Source of the DNA: Fodinicola acaciae
Lineage (GTDB): Bacteria > Actinomycetota > Actinomycetes > Mycobacteriales > HKI-0501
Reading direction: 5' to 3'
Assembly: GCF_010993745.1 (NCBI RefSeq)
Contig: NZ_WOTN01000003.1
Coordinates: 1,302,001 to 1,366,000, forward strand
Length of the DNA stretch: 64,000 bases
The notes beneath the pieces are model-generated. The model did no database searches. It was not told where the DNA came from and worked only from the letters and a program-made list of their open reading frames with translations. A program made the translations under genes and the position numbers. The stretch's first letter is position 1. Every line of letters starts with the position of its first letter. This document shows positions 52,801-61,532 of the stretch, in pieces.

Positions 52801-54221
52801 ATGTCCGCGTCGCGGTCCTCCTCCAGCACCACATGTGCGTTGATGCCGCCGAAGCCGAAGGCGTTGACGGCCGCACGCCGGGGCTCGCCGGACCCCGGCG
52901 GCGGCCAGTCGCTGGCCGCACCGATCGGCACGAACCGGGTGTCGGCCATGCCGGGATGTGGGTTCTCACAATGCAAAGTCGGCAGCAGCGTGGAGTTGTG
53001 CAGCGCGAGCGCGGCTTTCACCAGTCCGGCCACGCCGGCCGCCGGCATGGTGTGGCCGATCATCGACTTCACCGAGCCGATCACCGCGTCCGCGCCAGCC
53101 GGCCGGCCGAAAACCCTGGCCACGGTGGAAAGCTCGGCCTCGTCGCCGGCGCGCGTCGCGGTTCCGTGTGCTTCCAGCAAACCCAGCGCGTCCGGCGCCG
53201 CCGGATCCAGCCCGGCCTGCTGCCAGGCACGCCGCACCGCCAGCATCTGGCCGGTGGGGTCCGGACTCACCAGGCTGCCGGTCCGGCCGTCGCTTGACAC
53301 GGCCACGCCGCGTACGACCGCATAGACCCGGTCGCCGTCACGCCGCGCGTCGGCCAGTCTTTTCAGGACGACGACACCGGTTCCCTCGCCGATCAGCAAA
53401 CCGTCGGCGTCGCTGGACAGTGGCCTGATCCGTCCTGACCGCGACAATGCCCCGAGTTGCGTGAAAACGCTCCACAACGTCTCGTCATGACAGTGGTGCA
53501 CGCCACCGGCAAGCACGGCATCGCAGCGCCGGCCGGACAATGCCGCCACCGCTTGGTCAAGTGCGACCAGCGACGACGCGCAGGCAGCGTCCACTGTGTA
53601 CGCCGGTCCGCGCAGATCGAGACGATTCGCGATCCGTGACGCGGTCAGGTTGGGGACCAGGCCGATCGTCGACTCCGGTCGCATCGGCCCCAGTGGCCGC
53701 AAAAGTGCCTGCCTGACCTCCTCCAGCCGGTCCCGATCCAGCGACGGCAACAGCTCCGCGAGCGTCCTGGTGATCTGCCGGACGGCGCGTACGCGCTGCT
53801 CGAATCGCGCCAGCCCGGGCGAAAGATAGCCGCCACGGCCGAGAATCACCCCGATCCGGTTCGGGTCGCCAAGCCGCTCCCGGCCGCCGGTGTCGGCGAT
53901 CGCGGCATCCGCGACCCGCAACGCGATCAGCTGGTCCGGCTCGGTCCCACCGGCCGAGTCCGGCATGATTCCGTACGAGGCGAGGTCCACGGCGGTGGTG
54001 TCGGGAAGAAAACCGCCTCGCCGGCAATACGTGCGGTCCGGCGCCAGCTGTGCCGCGTCCGGCTGGTAGAAGTCCGGATCCCAACGGCCGTCCGGAACCT
54101 CGGCGATCGCGTCCACGCCGTCGCGCAGGTTTCGCCAGTATGCCTGCAGATCGGCGGCGCCAGGAAAGAGCACCGACATGCCGACGATCGCGACCGGCTC
54201 GGTCACATTCGTGGCTACCAC
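49881..54221 (-). CDS. Type I synthase B: KS-AT-DH-phosphopantetheinyl transferase
   Basis: 1446 residues. KS (8-470): EPVAIVGMSVLFPGAADLQ, active C214 in VDAACASSLVALDQ, His in LEAHGTATRAGDEAE and SMIGHTMPAAGVAG. AT (560-860): VIFPGLEGQFEPR and S633 in DALAGHSVGEWTAM. Dehydratase double hotdog (930-1200): H954 in MPYLLDHRFFRQRPDWPD, then SRPVVPATTVVDLAMSEVAR. PPTase (1250-1430): DLSLAHSGTVGAAM, VAPGIDVQKVV and FTRFWAAKEAVGKALGTGL. There is no ACP, so its KS must act on the ACP of synthase A or the stand-alone ACP. GTG 54221 overlaps the synthase A stop by 7 bp. Confidence 0.9.
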   Translation of the reverse strand: MVATNVTEPVAIVGMSVLFPGAADLQAYWRNLRDGVDAIAEVPDGRWDPDFYQPDAAQLAPDRTYCRRGGFLPDTTAVDLASYGIMPDSAGGTEPDQLIALRVADAAIADTGGRERLGDPNRIGVILGRGGYLSPGLARFEQRVRAVRQITRTLAELLPSLDRDRLEEVRQALLRPLGPMRPESTIGLVPNLTASRIANRLDLRGPAYTVDAACASSLVALDQAVAALSGRRCDAVLAGGVHHCHDETLWSVFTQLGALSRSGRIRPLSSDADGLLIGEGTGVVVLKRLADARRDGDRVYAVVRGVAVSSDGRTGSLVSPDPTGQMLAVRRAWQQAGLDPAAPDALGLLEAHGTATRAGDEAELSTVARVFGRPAGADAVIGSVKSMIGHTMPAAGVAGLVKAALALHNSTLLPTLHCENPHPGMADTRFVPIGAASDWPPPGSGEPRRAAVNAFGFGGINAHVVLEEDRDADIPRIGTRKRMSVSEPEQLLRLVAPRIEDLRDMLAAEPGLPPVLNDARGCRLAVVDPTEQRRALARKVLERGQRWAGRNDIWFAPEPLLAADGRTAVIFPGLEGQFEPRCADVAVHFGLKAPRIETGDVARDAASVLEVGRFLFRVLENMGVRADALAGHSVGEWTAMAAAGMYDAAAAEVGPERLWPDGVRLPGLDFAALGCAADRAAELIRGEKDLVVSHDNAPRQTIVCGAPEAIARLVGRCRDERIFARPLPFRSGFHTPMVAPFLDPFVRLAGALPFAAAAVPVWSATTCEPYPAETDRIRELYLRHLVEPVRFRELVLRLFADGIRAFVVAGPGQLGSFVEDTLADQDHLVIAANSSLRSGMAQLTRVAAALWADGGSPSFDVLLRKRPKHEVPVALAVPPLAVDPDAYGMLDRVVEPTRVNGLDATVAAEFVSLMAETRAATAAVTTAASLRIVSDTRCVQVPVSVDAMPYLLDHRFFRQRPDWPDLADSRPVVPATTVVDLAMSEVARAWPGSVPVAVRDAEFRSWLVAFPPHQVDIRMERGADLVRVDIGSYASMTVRVATSYPPAPAPRLRMPRENSPVPISAEEVYEEREMFHGPRFRGIAGLTAVSDHHLSGTIRMLPARGALLDNVGQLLGIWLRSTQTDRLIAFPRRIAAIDFFGQEPPNGAVLDCVLRADAADPGRMDMDAELCLDGRLHARVTGWHDVRLDGGARCRQVYRFPENSTLSEPQPGGWELVADEWPSLSARDFYAGVYLNAAERHQCAQRPRRSQRHWLLGRMAAKDAVRRWLWQHGSAAVFPAEVEIRNDRTGRPYAVGSHGRDLPPLDLSLAHSGTVGAAMVRPASAVVAPGIDVQKVVEPGPGTLDVALGIAERALLTRLAGRENGEHAGWFTRFWAAKEAVGKALGTGLSGRPRDFLVAEATGDRLLVGVAGDEFAVGCTVFRRSDGVSPAADYVAAWTIDDKDGT

Positions 54222-57200
54222 AGCGAAGCCGAATAGATCACGGATCGCGCCTCGGCCGGTCCGTACGCCAACTCGCGAAGCAACGCGGCCACTCCTTCAG
54301 CCGGATCGATCATCGCGATCCCCCGCCGCCGATAGTCCCGCGCCAGTGTCTCGGACACCATGCCGCCGTGCTCCGGCGCCGGAGCCCACGGTCCCCAGTG
54401 GACGGTCAGCACGCCGATTCCGTATCGCTGCGACCATCGCGCGCCGATCGCCTCCAGCGCGTCGTTGGCGGCCGCGTAGTCCGTCTGGCCGCGATTGCCG
54501 AGAACCGCCGAGATGCTGCCGAAAAGCGCTACGAACGACGGCCGCAGATCAAGCTCGGCCACGGCGTCGAGCACCGCGTTGGCGCCGTCGACCTTCGTGC
54601 CGAAAACCGTGTGGAACGACTCGTCGTCCTTGTCCGTCATCAACCGGTCGTCGATCACGCCAGCGGCGTAGACGATTCCGTCCAGCCGGCCGTGTTTTGT
54701 GTGGACATCCTTGACGAGTTGGCCAACTGCCTCACGGTCACGCACGTCCACGCAGTGATAGTCGACGCGGCTTCCGGCGGCTTCGGCGTCGGCGATCGTA
54801 CGCCGGATTTCGCGCTGAGCAAGAATCGTACGAATCCGCGCTTCGACCTCCGCGACCGGCAGCGCCTGACCGGCCAGCAGAATCCGGCGCAGTGACACCG
54901 CGTCCGGAGCGTCCCTGGTCTGCTCGCTTTCCGGCTCGGCCGGCCAGGCCGTACGTCCGGCCAAAGCCAACCGGCATTGGCCGGCGGTGGCCAACGAGGT
55001 CGCGACCGAGGCGGTGATGCCACGTGCTCCACCGACCAGCAGGATCACGGCTTCGCGGTCAAGTCCGAGCACGCTGGCCTCGGCACCGCCGGGACCGGCG
55101 CCGCCGTACGCGATCGGCGGCAGATCCTCAGCCTGCACTTTCCAGACCTGCCGGCTGTTGCGGGCATAGCTGACGACCGCGTCCGTGCTGGCGGCTTCGG
55201 CAACCACACGATCGGCGAGTGCGGTCTCGTCTTCGATCTCGACCAGTGTCGCGGCGAAATCCGGATTTTCCTGGCGTACGGCCCGGAACAGGCCGCGCAG
55301 ACCGCCGGTCGCGGCATCCGGCTCAGCCGGTGCGACGACGACGACCCACTGCGTGCCTTGCCGAACGGCCTTACGCAGCACGGAAAACACGCTCGGCACG
55401 ACCGATTCGTCGGTCGCGGCCAACGGCGTCAGGCAGACCAACGCGTCCGCCTGTGTGCCGTCGTCGATGGCCGCTCCTCGGCCGGCGAAGTCGGCCGATA
55501 GGGCGTCGTACAAGGCGGTCTGCTCCGAGGTGTGCACGATTCCGATGCGTACGCCGGACAGCTCGGTTTCTGCCAGCGGCGACGAGATTTCGGCCGCGCG
55601 CAGGACATAACGACTCGGTGCGGATCCCAGCGGCTGCCCTGTGTCGCCCTGGTCCAGTCGATCGCGGATCGCGCCGGCCGTACGACAACGGCTCAGCTCC
55701 TCCAGGCCGTCGTCACCGGCCTGCTCACGGCGACCGAGCCGGTCCAGCAGCATGCCGGCGATTTCGGTGCGCTTGATGGAATCCACCGACAGGTCGGCCT
55801 CCAGATCCAGGCCCGGCTCGATCATCGCGGCGGGATAACCGGTGCGCTCGCTGATCACCTCGACCACCGCCGCCAGCGTGTCCTGCTCCTGTTGCCGCGG
55901 CGGCGGCTGATCGCTCTGGACAGGTTCGGGCTCTTCGATGACGACAGGTGCGGGCAGTGCGACCTGCGCCGCTGGTTGGCCGAGATAGCCGAGCATGACC
56001 TGTTTCTGCGCATCGATCAGCTCGCGGCTGGTCCGCAGGAAATCGGCCACGACCGCATCGCGCTGGCTCTGGTCGGGCACACTTCGCATCGCTGACCTCG
56101 TCATCTCGTCGGCCGGCGACAAGCCGCCAGGCACCGCCCCGTCGGCCGTACGCACCAGCCGACCGTCGACCGTCCAGGCCGGCCGCTTGGCCGGACGACC
56201 GGTCGCGTCGGCGCAGCCCCGATCTTGGAAGAGCCAACCCGCGTCGATCCGGACGCCGGCCACGGCCAGCTCGCCGACCGCTTCCAGCAGGTCACGTACG
56301 CCGGTTTCGCGGCCACCGCAGGAAATCATCCGGTGCGGCCGGCCGGCCAGGATCTCCCCGACCAGCCCGGTCAGCACCCGGCCGGGTCCGGCCTCGACAA
56401 ACGTACGAGCGCCGGCGGCGTACATTCCCTCGATCTGCTCGACAAACCGGACCGGCGCGCCGATCTGCGCGACCAGCTCGGCGGCCGGATCGCCGGTGTA
56501 CGGCTCGGCCGTACGGTTGGACCACACCGGGATCTCCGGCGGCCGGATGTCCACTTTCTCCACCGAGCGCTGGAACGTCGATCCGGCACCGGCGAGCAAC
56601 GGACTGTGGAACGCCGCCGCGACCGGCAGCCGCTTGGCCGCCACGGACCGCTCGCGGAGCGCGCCGACGGCCTGGTCGACCAGCGCGGTCGGCCCGGAGA
56701 TGACCAGCTGCTGAGGAGAATTGTGGTTGGCCACCACGACGTCCTCGGCTACGCCGATCGCCGACAGCACTTCGGTGACGCGCGTAGGCTCCGCACGTAC
56801 GGCCGCCATCGCGCCTGAGTCTTCTCCCAAAGCACCGGCGATCGCCTCCGCACGCGCGGCACTCAGCTTCAACAACGTCGCCGAGTCGTAGGAGCCGGCG
56901 CAGGCCAGAGCCACCAACTCGCCATAGCTGTGTCCAGCGGCGAAATCCGGTCGTACGCCGCACGACTCCAGCAGCTGGCAGTAGGCGAGATCGACGATCC
57001 CGAGCGCCGGCTGCGCTTTTCTGGTGTCGCGCAACGCATCCGCCTGAACCGTCGCCGCATCCGGACCGAACGGATGGAACGGAAACAGCTCCGGCGTCCA
57101 CTCTCGACCGAGTTCCAGCAGCGAGCGCAGTCCAGGAAACGTCACGAAAAGCTCGGCGGCCATGCCGGTGCGCTGGCTGCCTTGGCCGGGAAACAGAAAG

Positions 57201-60200
57201 GCGACTTTCCCCGGATCTGCCTCTGGCGCGAGGACGTCCGCGGTTTTCAGCTTCGCGATCAGCTCGTCGTGGTCGGCGCAGACGAACGCCAGCCGCGGTC
57301 GACCCGTCACCCAGCCGGCCGCCGTCGCGGCCAGGTCGCGCAGCCGCCAGTCGCCACTTTCGGCCAGCGGCAACAGTTTCCGGACCGCGTCCAGACCGCC
57401 GATCAGGAACAGCTCGGCCGGCCATCGCGCCGGACCGAAGCCACCCGCCGGTCCCGCGTCGGACAGGACCGCGTGGAAGTTCGTGCCACCGAAGCCAAAA
57501 GCACTGACTCCGGCCGACCGTTGCGCGGCTGGCCAGGGAAGTGGCGTGGTGGTGAAGCCAAACGGACTCGTCACCGCTTCCCAGGCCGGATTGGGCTCGG
57601 TCAGCTGAGCCGTCGGCGGAAGCGTGCCGTCGCGTACGGCCAGTGCCGCCTTGACAACTCCGGCCAGACCGGCGGCACATTTGGCGTGTCCGATCTGGCT
57701 TTTCACCGAGCCGAGGGCACAACTTCCTGGCTCCAGACCGGTGAAGAAGCCGGAGAGCGTCGACAGTTCGGTACGATCGCCGACGACCGTGCCGGTGCCG
57801 TGCGCTTCCAGCATTCCGATCTCAGACGGCGAAACACCGGCCTGCTCGTACGCGCGTCGCAACGCACGCCGCTGTCCTTCCGGCCGCGGCGCGGTCAGGC
57901 CGAGCGACCTGCCGTCGCTGCCTTTGCCGATTCCTTTGACCACCGCGTAAATCCGGTCGCCGTCGCGGCGCGCGTCGGACAACCGCTTGAGGACGAGGCA
58001 GGCGACGCCCTCGGCCAGGGCGATGCCGTCGGCCTTCGCGTCGAACGGCCGGCATTGGCCGGTGGCCGACAACGCGCCGGCTGAGGCGAAAAGAAGATAG
58101 TCGTTGATGCCGTTGTGCAGATCGACCGCGCCACACAACATCAGGTCGGCAGACCCGGACACCAGCTCGCCGCAAGCAGCGTCGAGCGCGGCCAACGAAG
58201 ACGCGCATGCGGCATCGACGGTGAAGTTCGCACCGCCGAGGTCGAGCCGGTTCGCGATCCGGCCGGAGATGACGTTTGCCAACGTCCCTGGGAAAAAGTC
58301 CTCGGTCAATGGTGGCAGCTGGCTGGCCAGCTCGGCCGGCAGATCGCCGAGCAGGCTCGGCAGCAACGCGCGTACGGTGCCGGCGTTCGCGAGGTCACCG
58401 CCTGCCTCCGCACCGAAAATCACCCCGGCGCGCTCGCGATCGAAGCCACCGCCGGCATATCCGGCGTCGACCAACGCGCGGTGCGCCACCTCCAGCGAAA
58501 GCAGCTGCGCCGGGTCGATGCTGCCCAGCGACGCCGGCGGAATGCCATATGCCAGCGGGTCGAAGGCGATCGGCGGCAGGAAGCCGCCCCATTTGGACGG
58601 CGTACGGTCGGCCTCGTCCCCGTGATAAAGGGCGTGATCCCAACGATCTGCGGGCACCTCGGTGACCGCGTCGACGCCGCCGAGGATGTTGCTCCAATAC
58701 GTCTCCAGATCCGGCGCTCCGGGAAAGACACACGCCATTCCGACGATGGCGATGTCCAGCGGCCGGCACTGCGGCTCGCTGGCCGGCCGGTCACAACTCA
58801 ACAGGTCGGCGGCGCCGGCCGTGACCTCACGGTGCAGCTCGGCGATCGTCGTGACGCCGTCCCGAAGAACGGCCACCTGTCCGGCCATGAACATGCCGGA
58901 CTCCAGCTGCACGTCCGCGGACACCGGCTCCAGCTCCCTGCCATGACGCCGGATTCCCTTGCTGGCGATCCGAAGCCGGCCGGCGGTCAGCCGCTCCAGC
59001 CGCTGCCACAGCTCGCGCTCGGGCACTCCCTGCCGCTGCCATTCCGCGCGTACGCTGGCAAACTCCCCGACGTACGGACTCGGCACGCAGCGGGTGGCGT
59101 GACCTGGCGCGGTCTCGATCAGGGCGGTCTGTGTCGCCGCGACCATACGCTGCTGGAAGACCTCGCCGATCGCACCGGCGGTCACGGCCTCCGCGGTGAA
59201 CAGATAAGCCGTCCCCATCAGCACACCGACGCCGACACCGTCCGCCGCCAATGGTGCCGCCATCGCGGACACCATCGCCGACGACCGCGCATCGTGAACG
59301 CCACCGGCGAAAAAGACTTCCAGTCCGTCGCCGGTGCCGTGCTCGGCGACGAACCGCTCCAGCACCGATATCTGCGTCTCCCACAGGGCCAAGCTGGATC
59401 GCGGTCCGACGTGTCCACCACATTCGGCGCCTTCGAACACAAATCGCCGCACGCCGGCGGCCAGAAACTGGTCCAGCAACACCGGTGACGGCACGTGGAC
59501 GTATGTCGGAATGCCGTCGGCCTCCAACGTCTTCGCCATTCCGGGCCGTCCGCCGGCGATCAGTGCCGCACGCGGCCGCGCGGCGCGCACAACCGCCAAC
59601 TGCTCGGCGCGCAGCTCCGGCGGCACGAACCCGAGCACGCCGACACCCCACGGCAGATCGCCGAGCTCCTCGGCCGTCCTGCGCAACAGATCCGCGGACT
59701 GCTCTGCCGTCGCCAGCGCCAAAGCGATGAACGGCATCGCGTCGTTTTCCGCGACAGCGCGAGCAAACGCCGGCTGATCGCTGACCCGCGTCATCGGCCC
59801 CTGCGCGACCGGCAGATCCACACCAAGTGACCGGCACAACGGGTCTCCAGCCGTCGCAACGAAAGTCTCGCGTCGCAACCGCCGGCGGACGTCGCGTATC
59901 GAGACCTCCGGATCCAGCACGACACCGGCCGCACCGACAGCGATCGCGCCGACCGCCGTGTGTGGCCCGGCGCAGCCTCCCGACCACACCGGAACGTCCA
60001 TCTGCGACAACAGTTGTTGCAGCAGCACGAAACTCGACAGGCCGTCGCGTTCGCCGCCGCGGGCGATCACACCGTAGGCGCCGCCGGCCACGGCCTGCCG
60101 TGCCTCGTCCAATGTGGTCACTTCGACCAGGACACGCACCGGCAGCGCGGAAATCCGCCAGGACGAACCGGCCGGCAGGATGACGATCGCGCATTCACCG

Positions 60201-60433
60201 GCCAGCACGTGGTCAGGTCGCAGTGGAGAGTCGGCCGCAATGCGAACACCGTACGAGCCGGGCAGCACCTTGCCCAGACGTGCCATGCTCTCTCGTGCGG
60301 CCGAGACGGAGCCGTCCAGGTCGAGCGCCGGCAGGCCACCTTGTGCCGCCACCCCGATCGCGCGCGACACGTCCGATCCGCCGCACGGACACAGGCGGAT
60401 CAGCGACCCTGCGGTTCTACGGTCAACGGACAT
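54215..60433 (-). CDS. Type I synthase A: PfaD-like ER-KS-AT-ACP-KR
   Basis: 2072 residues. N-terminal FMN-dependent enoyl reductase of the nitronate-monooxygenase/PfaD type (about 1-470): SLGVDLPVAQGPMTRVSDQP, FVFEGAECGGHVGPRSSLAL and VFFAGGVHDARSSAMVSAM. KS (555-985): IAIVGMACVFPGAPDLETYW, C743 in VDAACASSLAALDA, HGTGTVVGDRTE, SQIGHAKCAAGLAG. AT (1070-1370): FLFPGQGSQRTGMA, S1169 in AAGHSYGELVALA, AAFHSPLL. One ACP with S1552 in DLEADLSVDSIKRTEI, the form found in polyunsaturated-fatty-acid synthases. KR (1790-2060): ILLVGGARGITASVATSLA and FGSISAVLGNRGQTDYAAAN. No DH here; synthase B supplies it. ATG 60433 preferred, with an agga site. Confidence 0.9.
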   Translation of the reverse strand: MSVDRRTAGSLIRLCPCGGSDVSRAIGVAAQGGLPALDLDGSVSAARESMARLGKVLPGSYGVRIAADSPLRPDHVLAGECAIVILPAGSSWRISALPVRVLVEVTTLDEARQAVAGGAYGVIARGGERDGLSSFVLLQQLLSQMDVPVWSGGCAGPHTAVGAIAVGAAGVVLDPEVSIRDVRRRLRRETFVATAGDPLCRSLGVDLPVAQGPMTRVSDQPAFARAVAENDAMPFIALALATAEQSADLLRRTAEELGDLPWGVGVLGFVPPELRAEQLAVVRAARPRAALIAGGRPGMAKTLEADGIPTYVHVPSPVLLDQFLAAGVRRFVFEGAECGGHVGPRSSLALWETQISVLERFVAEHGTGDGLEVFFAGGVHDARSSAMVSAMAAPLAADGVGVGVLMGTAYLFTAEAVTAGAIGEVFQQRMVAATQTALIETAPGHATRCVPSPYVGEFASVRAEWQRQGVPERELWQRLERLTAGRLRIASKGIRRHGRELEPVSADVQLESGMFMAGQVAVLRDGVTTIAELHREVTAGAADLLSCDRPASEPQCRPLDIAIVGMACVFPGAPDLETYWSNILGGVDAVTEVPADRWDHALYHGDEADRTPSKWGGFLPPIAFDPLAYGIPPASLGSIDPAQLLSLEVAHRALVDAGYAGGGFDRERAGVIFGAEAGGDLANAGTVRALLPSLLGDLPAELASQLPPLTEDFFPGTLANVISGRIANRLDLGGANFTVDAACASSLAALDAACGELVSGSADLMLCGAVDLHNGINDYLLFASAGALSATGQCRPFDAKADGIALAEGVACLVLKRLSDARRDGDRIYAVVKGIGKGSDGRSLGLTAPRPEGQRRALRRAYEQAGVSPSEIGMLEAHGTGTVVGDRTELSTLSGFFTGLEPGSCALGSVKSQIGHAKCAAGLAGVVKAALAVRDGTLPPTAQLTEPNPAWEAVTSPFGFTTTPLPWPAAQRSAGVSAFGFGGTNFHAVLSDAGPAGGFGPARWPAELFLIGGLDAVRKLLPLAESGDWRLRDLAATAAGWVTGRPRLAFVCADHDELIAKLKTADVLAPEADPGKVAFLFPGQGSQRTGMAAELFVTFPGLRSLLELGREWTPELFPFHPFGPDAATVQADALRDTRKAQPALGIVDLAYCQLLESCGVRPDFAAGHSYGELVALACAGSYDSATLLKLSAARAEAIAGALGEDSGAMAAVRAEPTRVTEVLSAIGVAEDVVVANHNSPQQLVISGPTALVDQAVGALRERSVAAKRLPVAAAFHSPLLAGAGSTFQRSVEKVDIRPPEIPVWSNRTAEPYTGDPAAELVAQIGAPVRFVEQIEGMYAAGARTFVEAGPGRVLTGLVGEILAGRPHRMISCGGRETGVRDLLEAVGELAVAGVRIDAGWLFQDRGCADATGRPAKRPAWTVDGRLVRTADGAVPGGLSPADEMTRSAMRSVPDQSQRDAVVADFLRTSRELIDAQKQVMLGYLGQPAAQVALPAPVVIEEPEPVQSDQPPPRQQEQDTLAAVVEVISERTGYPAAMIEPGLDLEADLSVDSIKRTEIAGMLLDRLGRREQAGDDGLEELSRCRTAGAIRDRLDQGDTGQPLGSAPSRYVLRAAEISSPLAETELSGVRIGIVHTSEQTALYDALSADFAGRGAAIDDGTQADALVCLTPLAATDESVVPSVFSVLRKAVRQGTQWVVVVAPAEPDAATGGLRGLFRAVRQENPDFAATLVEIEDETALADRVVAEAASTDAVVSYARNSRQVWKVQAEDLPPIAYGGAGPGGAEASVLGLDREAVILLVGGARGITASVATSLATAGQCRLALAGRTAWPAEPESEQTRDAPDAVSLRRILLAGQALPVAEVEARIRTILAQREIRRTIADAEAAGSRVDYHCVDVRDREAVGQLVKDVHTKHGRLDGIVYAAGVIDDRLMTDKDDESFHTVFGTKVDGANAVLDAVAELDLRPSFVALFGSISAVLGNRGQTDYAAANDALEAIGARWSQRYGIGVLTVHWGPWAPAPEHGGMVSETLARDYRRRGIAMIDPAEGVAALLRELAYGPAEARSVIYSASLW

Positions 60434-60667
60434 GCGTCCTGCCTTCGACGGAAAGCGGGGAAATGGCGGCCGGTCGCGGCGCTTTTCCAGGGAAGCCCAA
60501 CAACGCGGTGAATGCAAGGGGCGGCCCGGAATTGAGCGATAATTGAGGATGCCACAAGGCCGTGTTGACATCACCGGGCATTCTCCGCGGTGCCACGATT
60601 TCTGTGTTACGTTGGACAAACCTCGAGTTGTGGCGGCCGGGCACACACATTCCGGCGGCGAGAACAC

Positions 60668-60679
60668 TCACCGCGGTGA
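60668..60679. promoter_or_regulatory. 12-bp palindrome in the synthase/SDR divergent promoter region
   Basis: TCACCGCGGTGA is a perfect palindrome 25 bp before the SDR ATG. The 271-bp interval 60434-60704 is the divergent control region of the two biosynthetic transcripts; no gene is seen in it, and other promoter elements could not be assigned. Confidence 0.35.
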
Positions 60680-60704
60680 TATCTCAGAAACCTATGGAGC
60701 CGCC

Positions 60705-61532
60705 ATGATTCTGACCGACCGGGTCGCGGTGGTCACCGGCGCCGGCCATGGCATCGGCGCGGCCATCGCGCGCCGGCTCGTCGTCGCCGGCGTAGGCGGC
60801 CTGGTGGTGTCGGACATCGATGGCGCCGCGGCGGAAGAAGTCGCCGCGTCCATCGTCGCCGACGGCGGCGCGGCAATCGCCGTGCGGTCCGACGCGTCGG
60901 TGAAGGCCGACCTGAAAGATCTGGTCGGCATCGCCGAAAAAACCTACGGTGGCCTGGACATTTTCTGTTCCAATGCCGGCCGCGCGTTCGGCACCGGCAT
61001 CCAGGCGGCGGACACCCAGTGGACGAAATGCTGGGAACTCAACGTGTTGCAGCACGTCTACGCGGCACAGGCCGCCGTCCCCGGCATGCTCCGGCGCGGC
61101 GGCGGCTATCTGCTGATCACCGCCTCGGCCGCCGGTCTGCTCAGCGCACCCGGCGACGCGCCTTATTCCACCACGAAACACGCCGCCGTCGGGCTCGCCG
61201 AATGGCTCGCGATCACCTACCGGCCACGCGGCATCCGGGTCAGCGCGCTGTGCCCGCTCGGCGTACGCACCGACCTGCTGATGCCCGGCATCGCGGCCGG
61301 CCATCCGGCGGCCATGTCGATCGCCGCGGCCGGGCCGCTGTTGCGGCCGCAAGACGTTGCCGAGGCGACCATCCGCGGCCTGAACACCGAGGATTTCCTT
61401 ATCCTGCCGCATCAGTCGGTCGCCTCCGACTACGCCATCAAGGCCGCCGACCCGGACCGCTGGATCGACCAGATGGCACAGCACGCCCGGTCGGCGACGC
61501 GGCCGACCATGCGAGAGCGGGAAAAGGCATGA
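60705..61532 (+). CDS. Classical short-chain dehydrogenase/reductase
   Basis: 275 residues. Cofactor motif VAVVTGAGHGIGAAIARRLV (TGxxxGIG), acidic VVSDIDGAAAE suggesting NAD preference, structural NAG (IFCSNAGRAFG), catalytic Ser in YLLITASAAGLLSAPG and Tyr-Lys in PYSTTKHAAVGLAEWLA. Divergent from synthase A and coupled (ATGA) to the following reductase-fold gene, so probably a tailoring oxidoreductase of the pathway. Confidence 0.9.
   Translation: MILTDRVAVVTGAGHGIGAAIARRLVVAGVGGLVVSDIDGAAAEEVAASIVADGGAAIAVRSDASVKADLKDLVGIAEKTYGGLDIFCSNAGRAFGTGIQAADTQWTKCWELNVLQHVYAAQAAVPGMLRRGGGYLLITASAAGLLSAPGDAPYSTTKHAAVGLAEWLAITYRPRGIRVSALCPLGVRTDLLMPGIAAGHPAAMSIAAAGPLLRPQDVAEATIRGLNTEDFLILPHQSVASDYAIKAADPDRWIDQMAQHARSATRPTMREREKA

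Noticed and set aside
49881-60433. Enediyne PKS locus
   Set aside because: A C-terminal PPTase and single ACP recall enediyne PksE, but the domains are split between two proteins, a PfaD-type ER is present, there are two KS-AT pairs, and no enediyne cassette (thioesterase and UnbL/UnbV/UnbU-type) genes are present.
60543-60704. N-terminal extension of the SDR from TTG 60543
   Set aside because: The cofactor-binding strand begins right after ATG 60705, and the upstream codons lie in the divergent control region.
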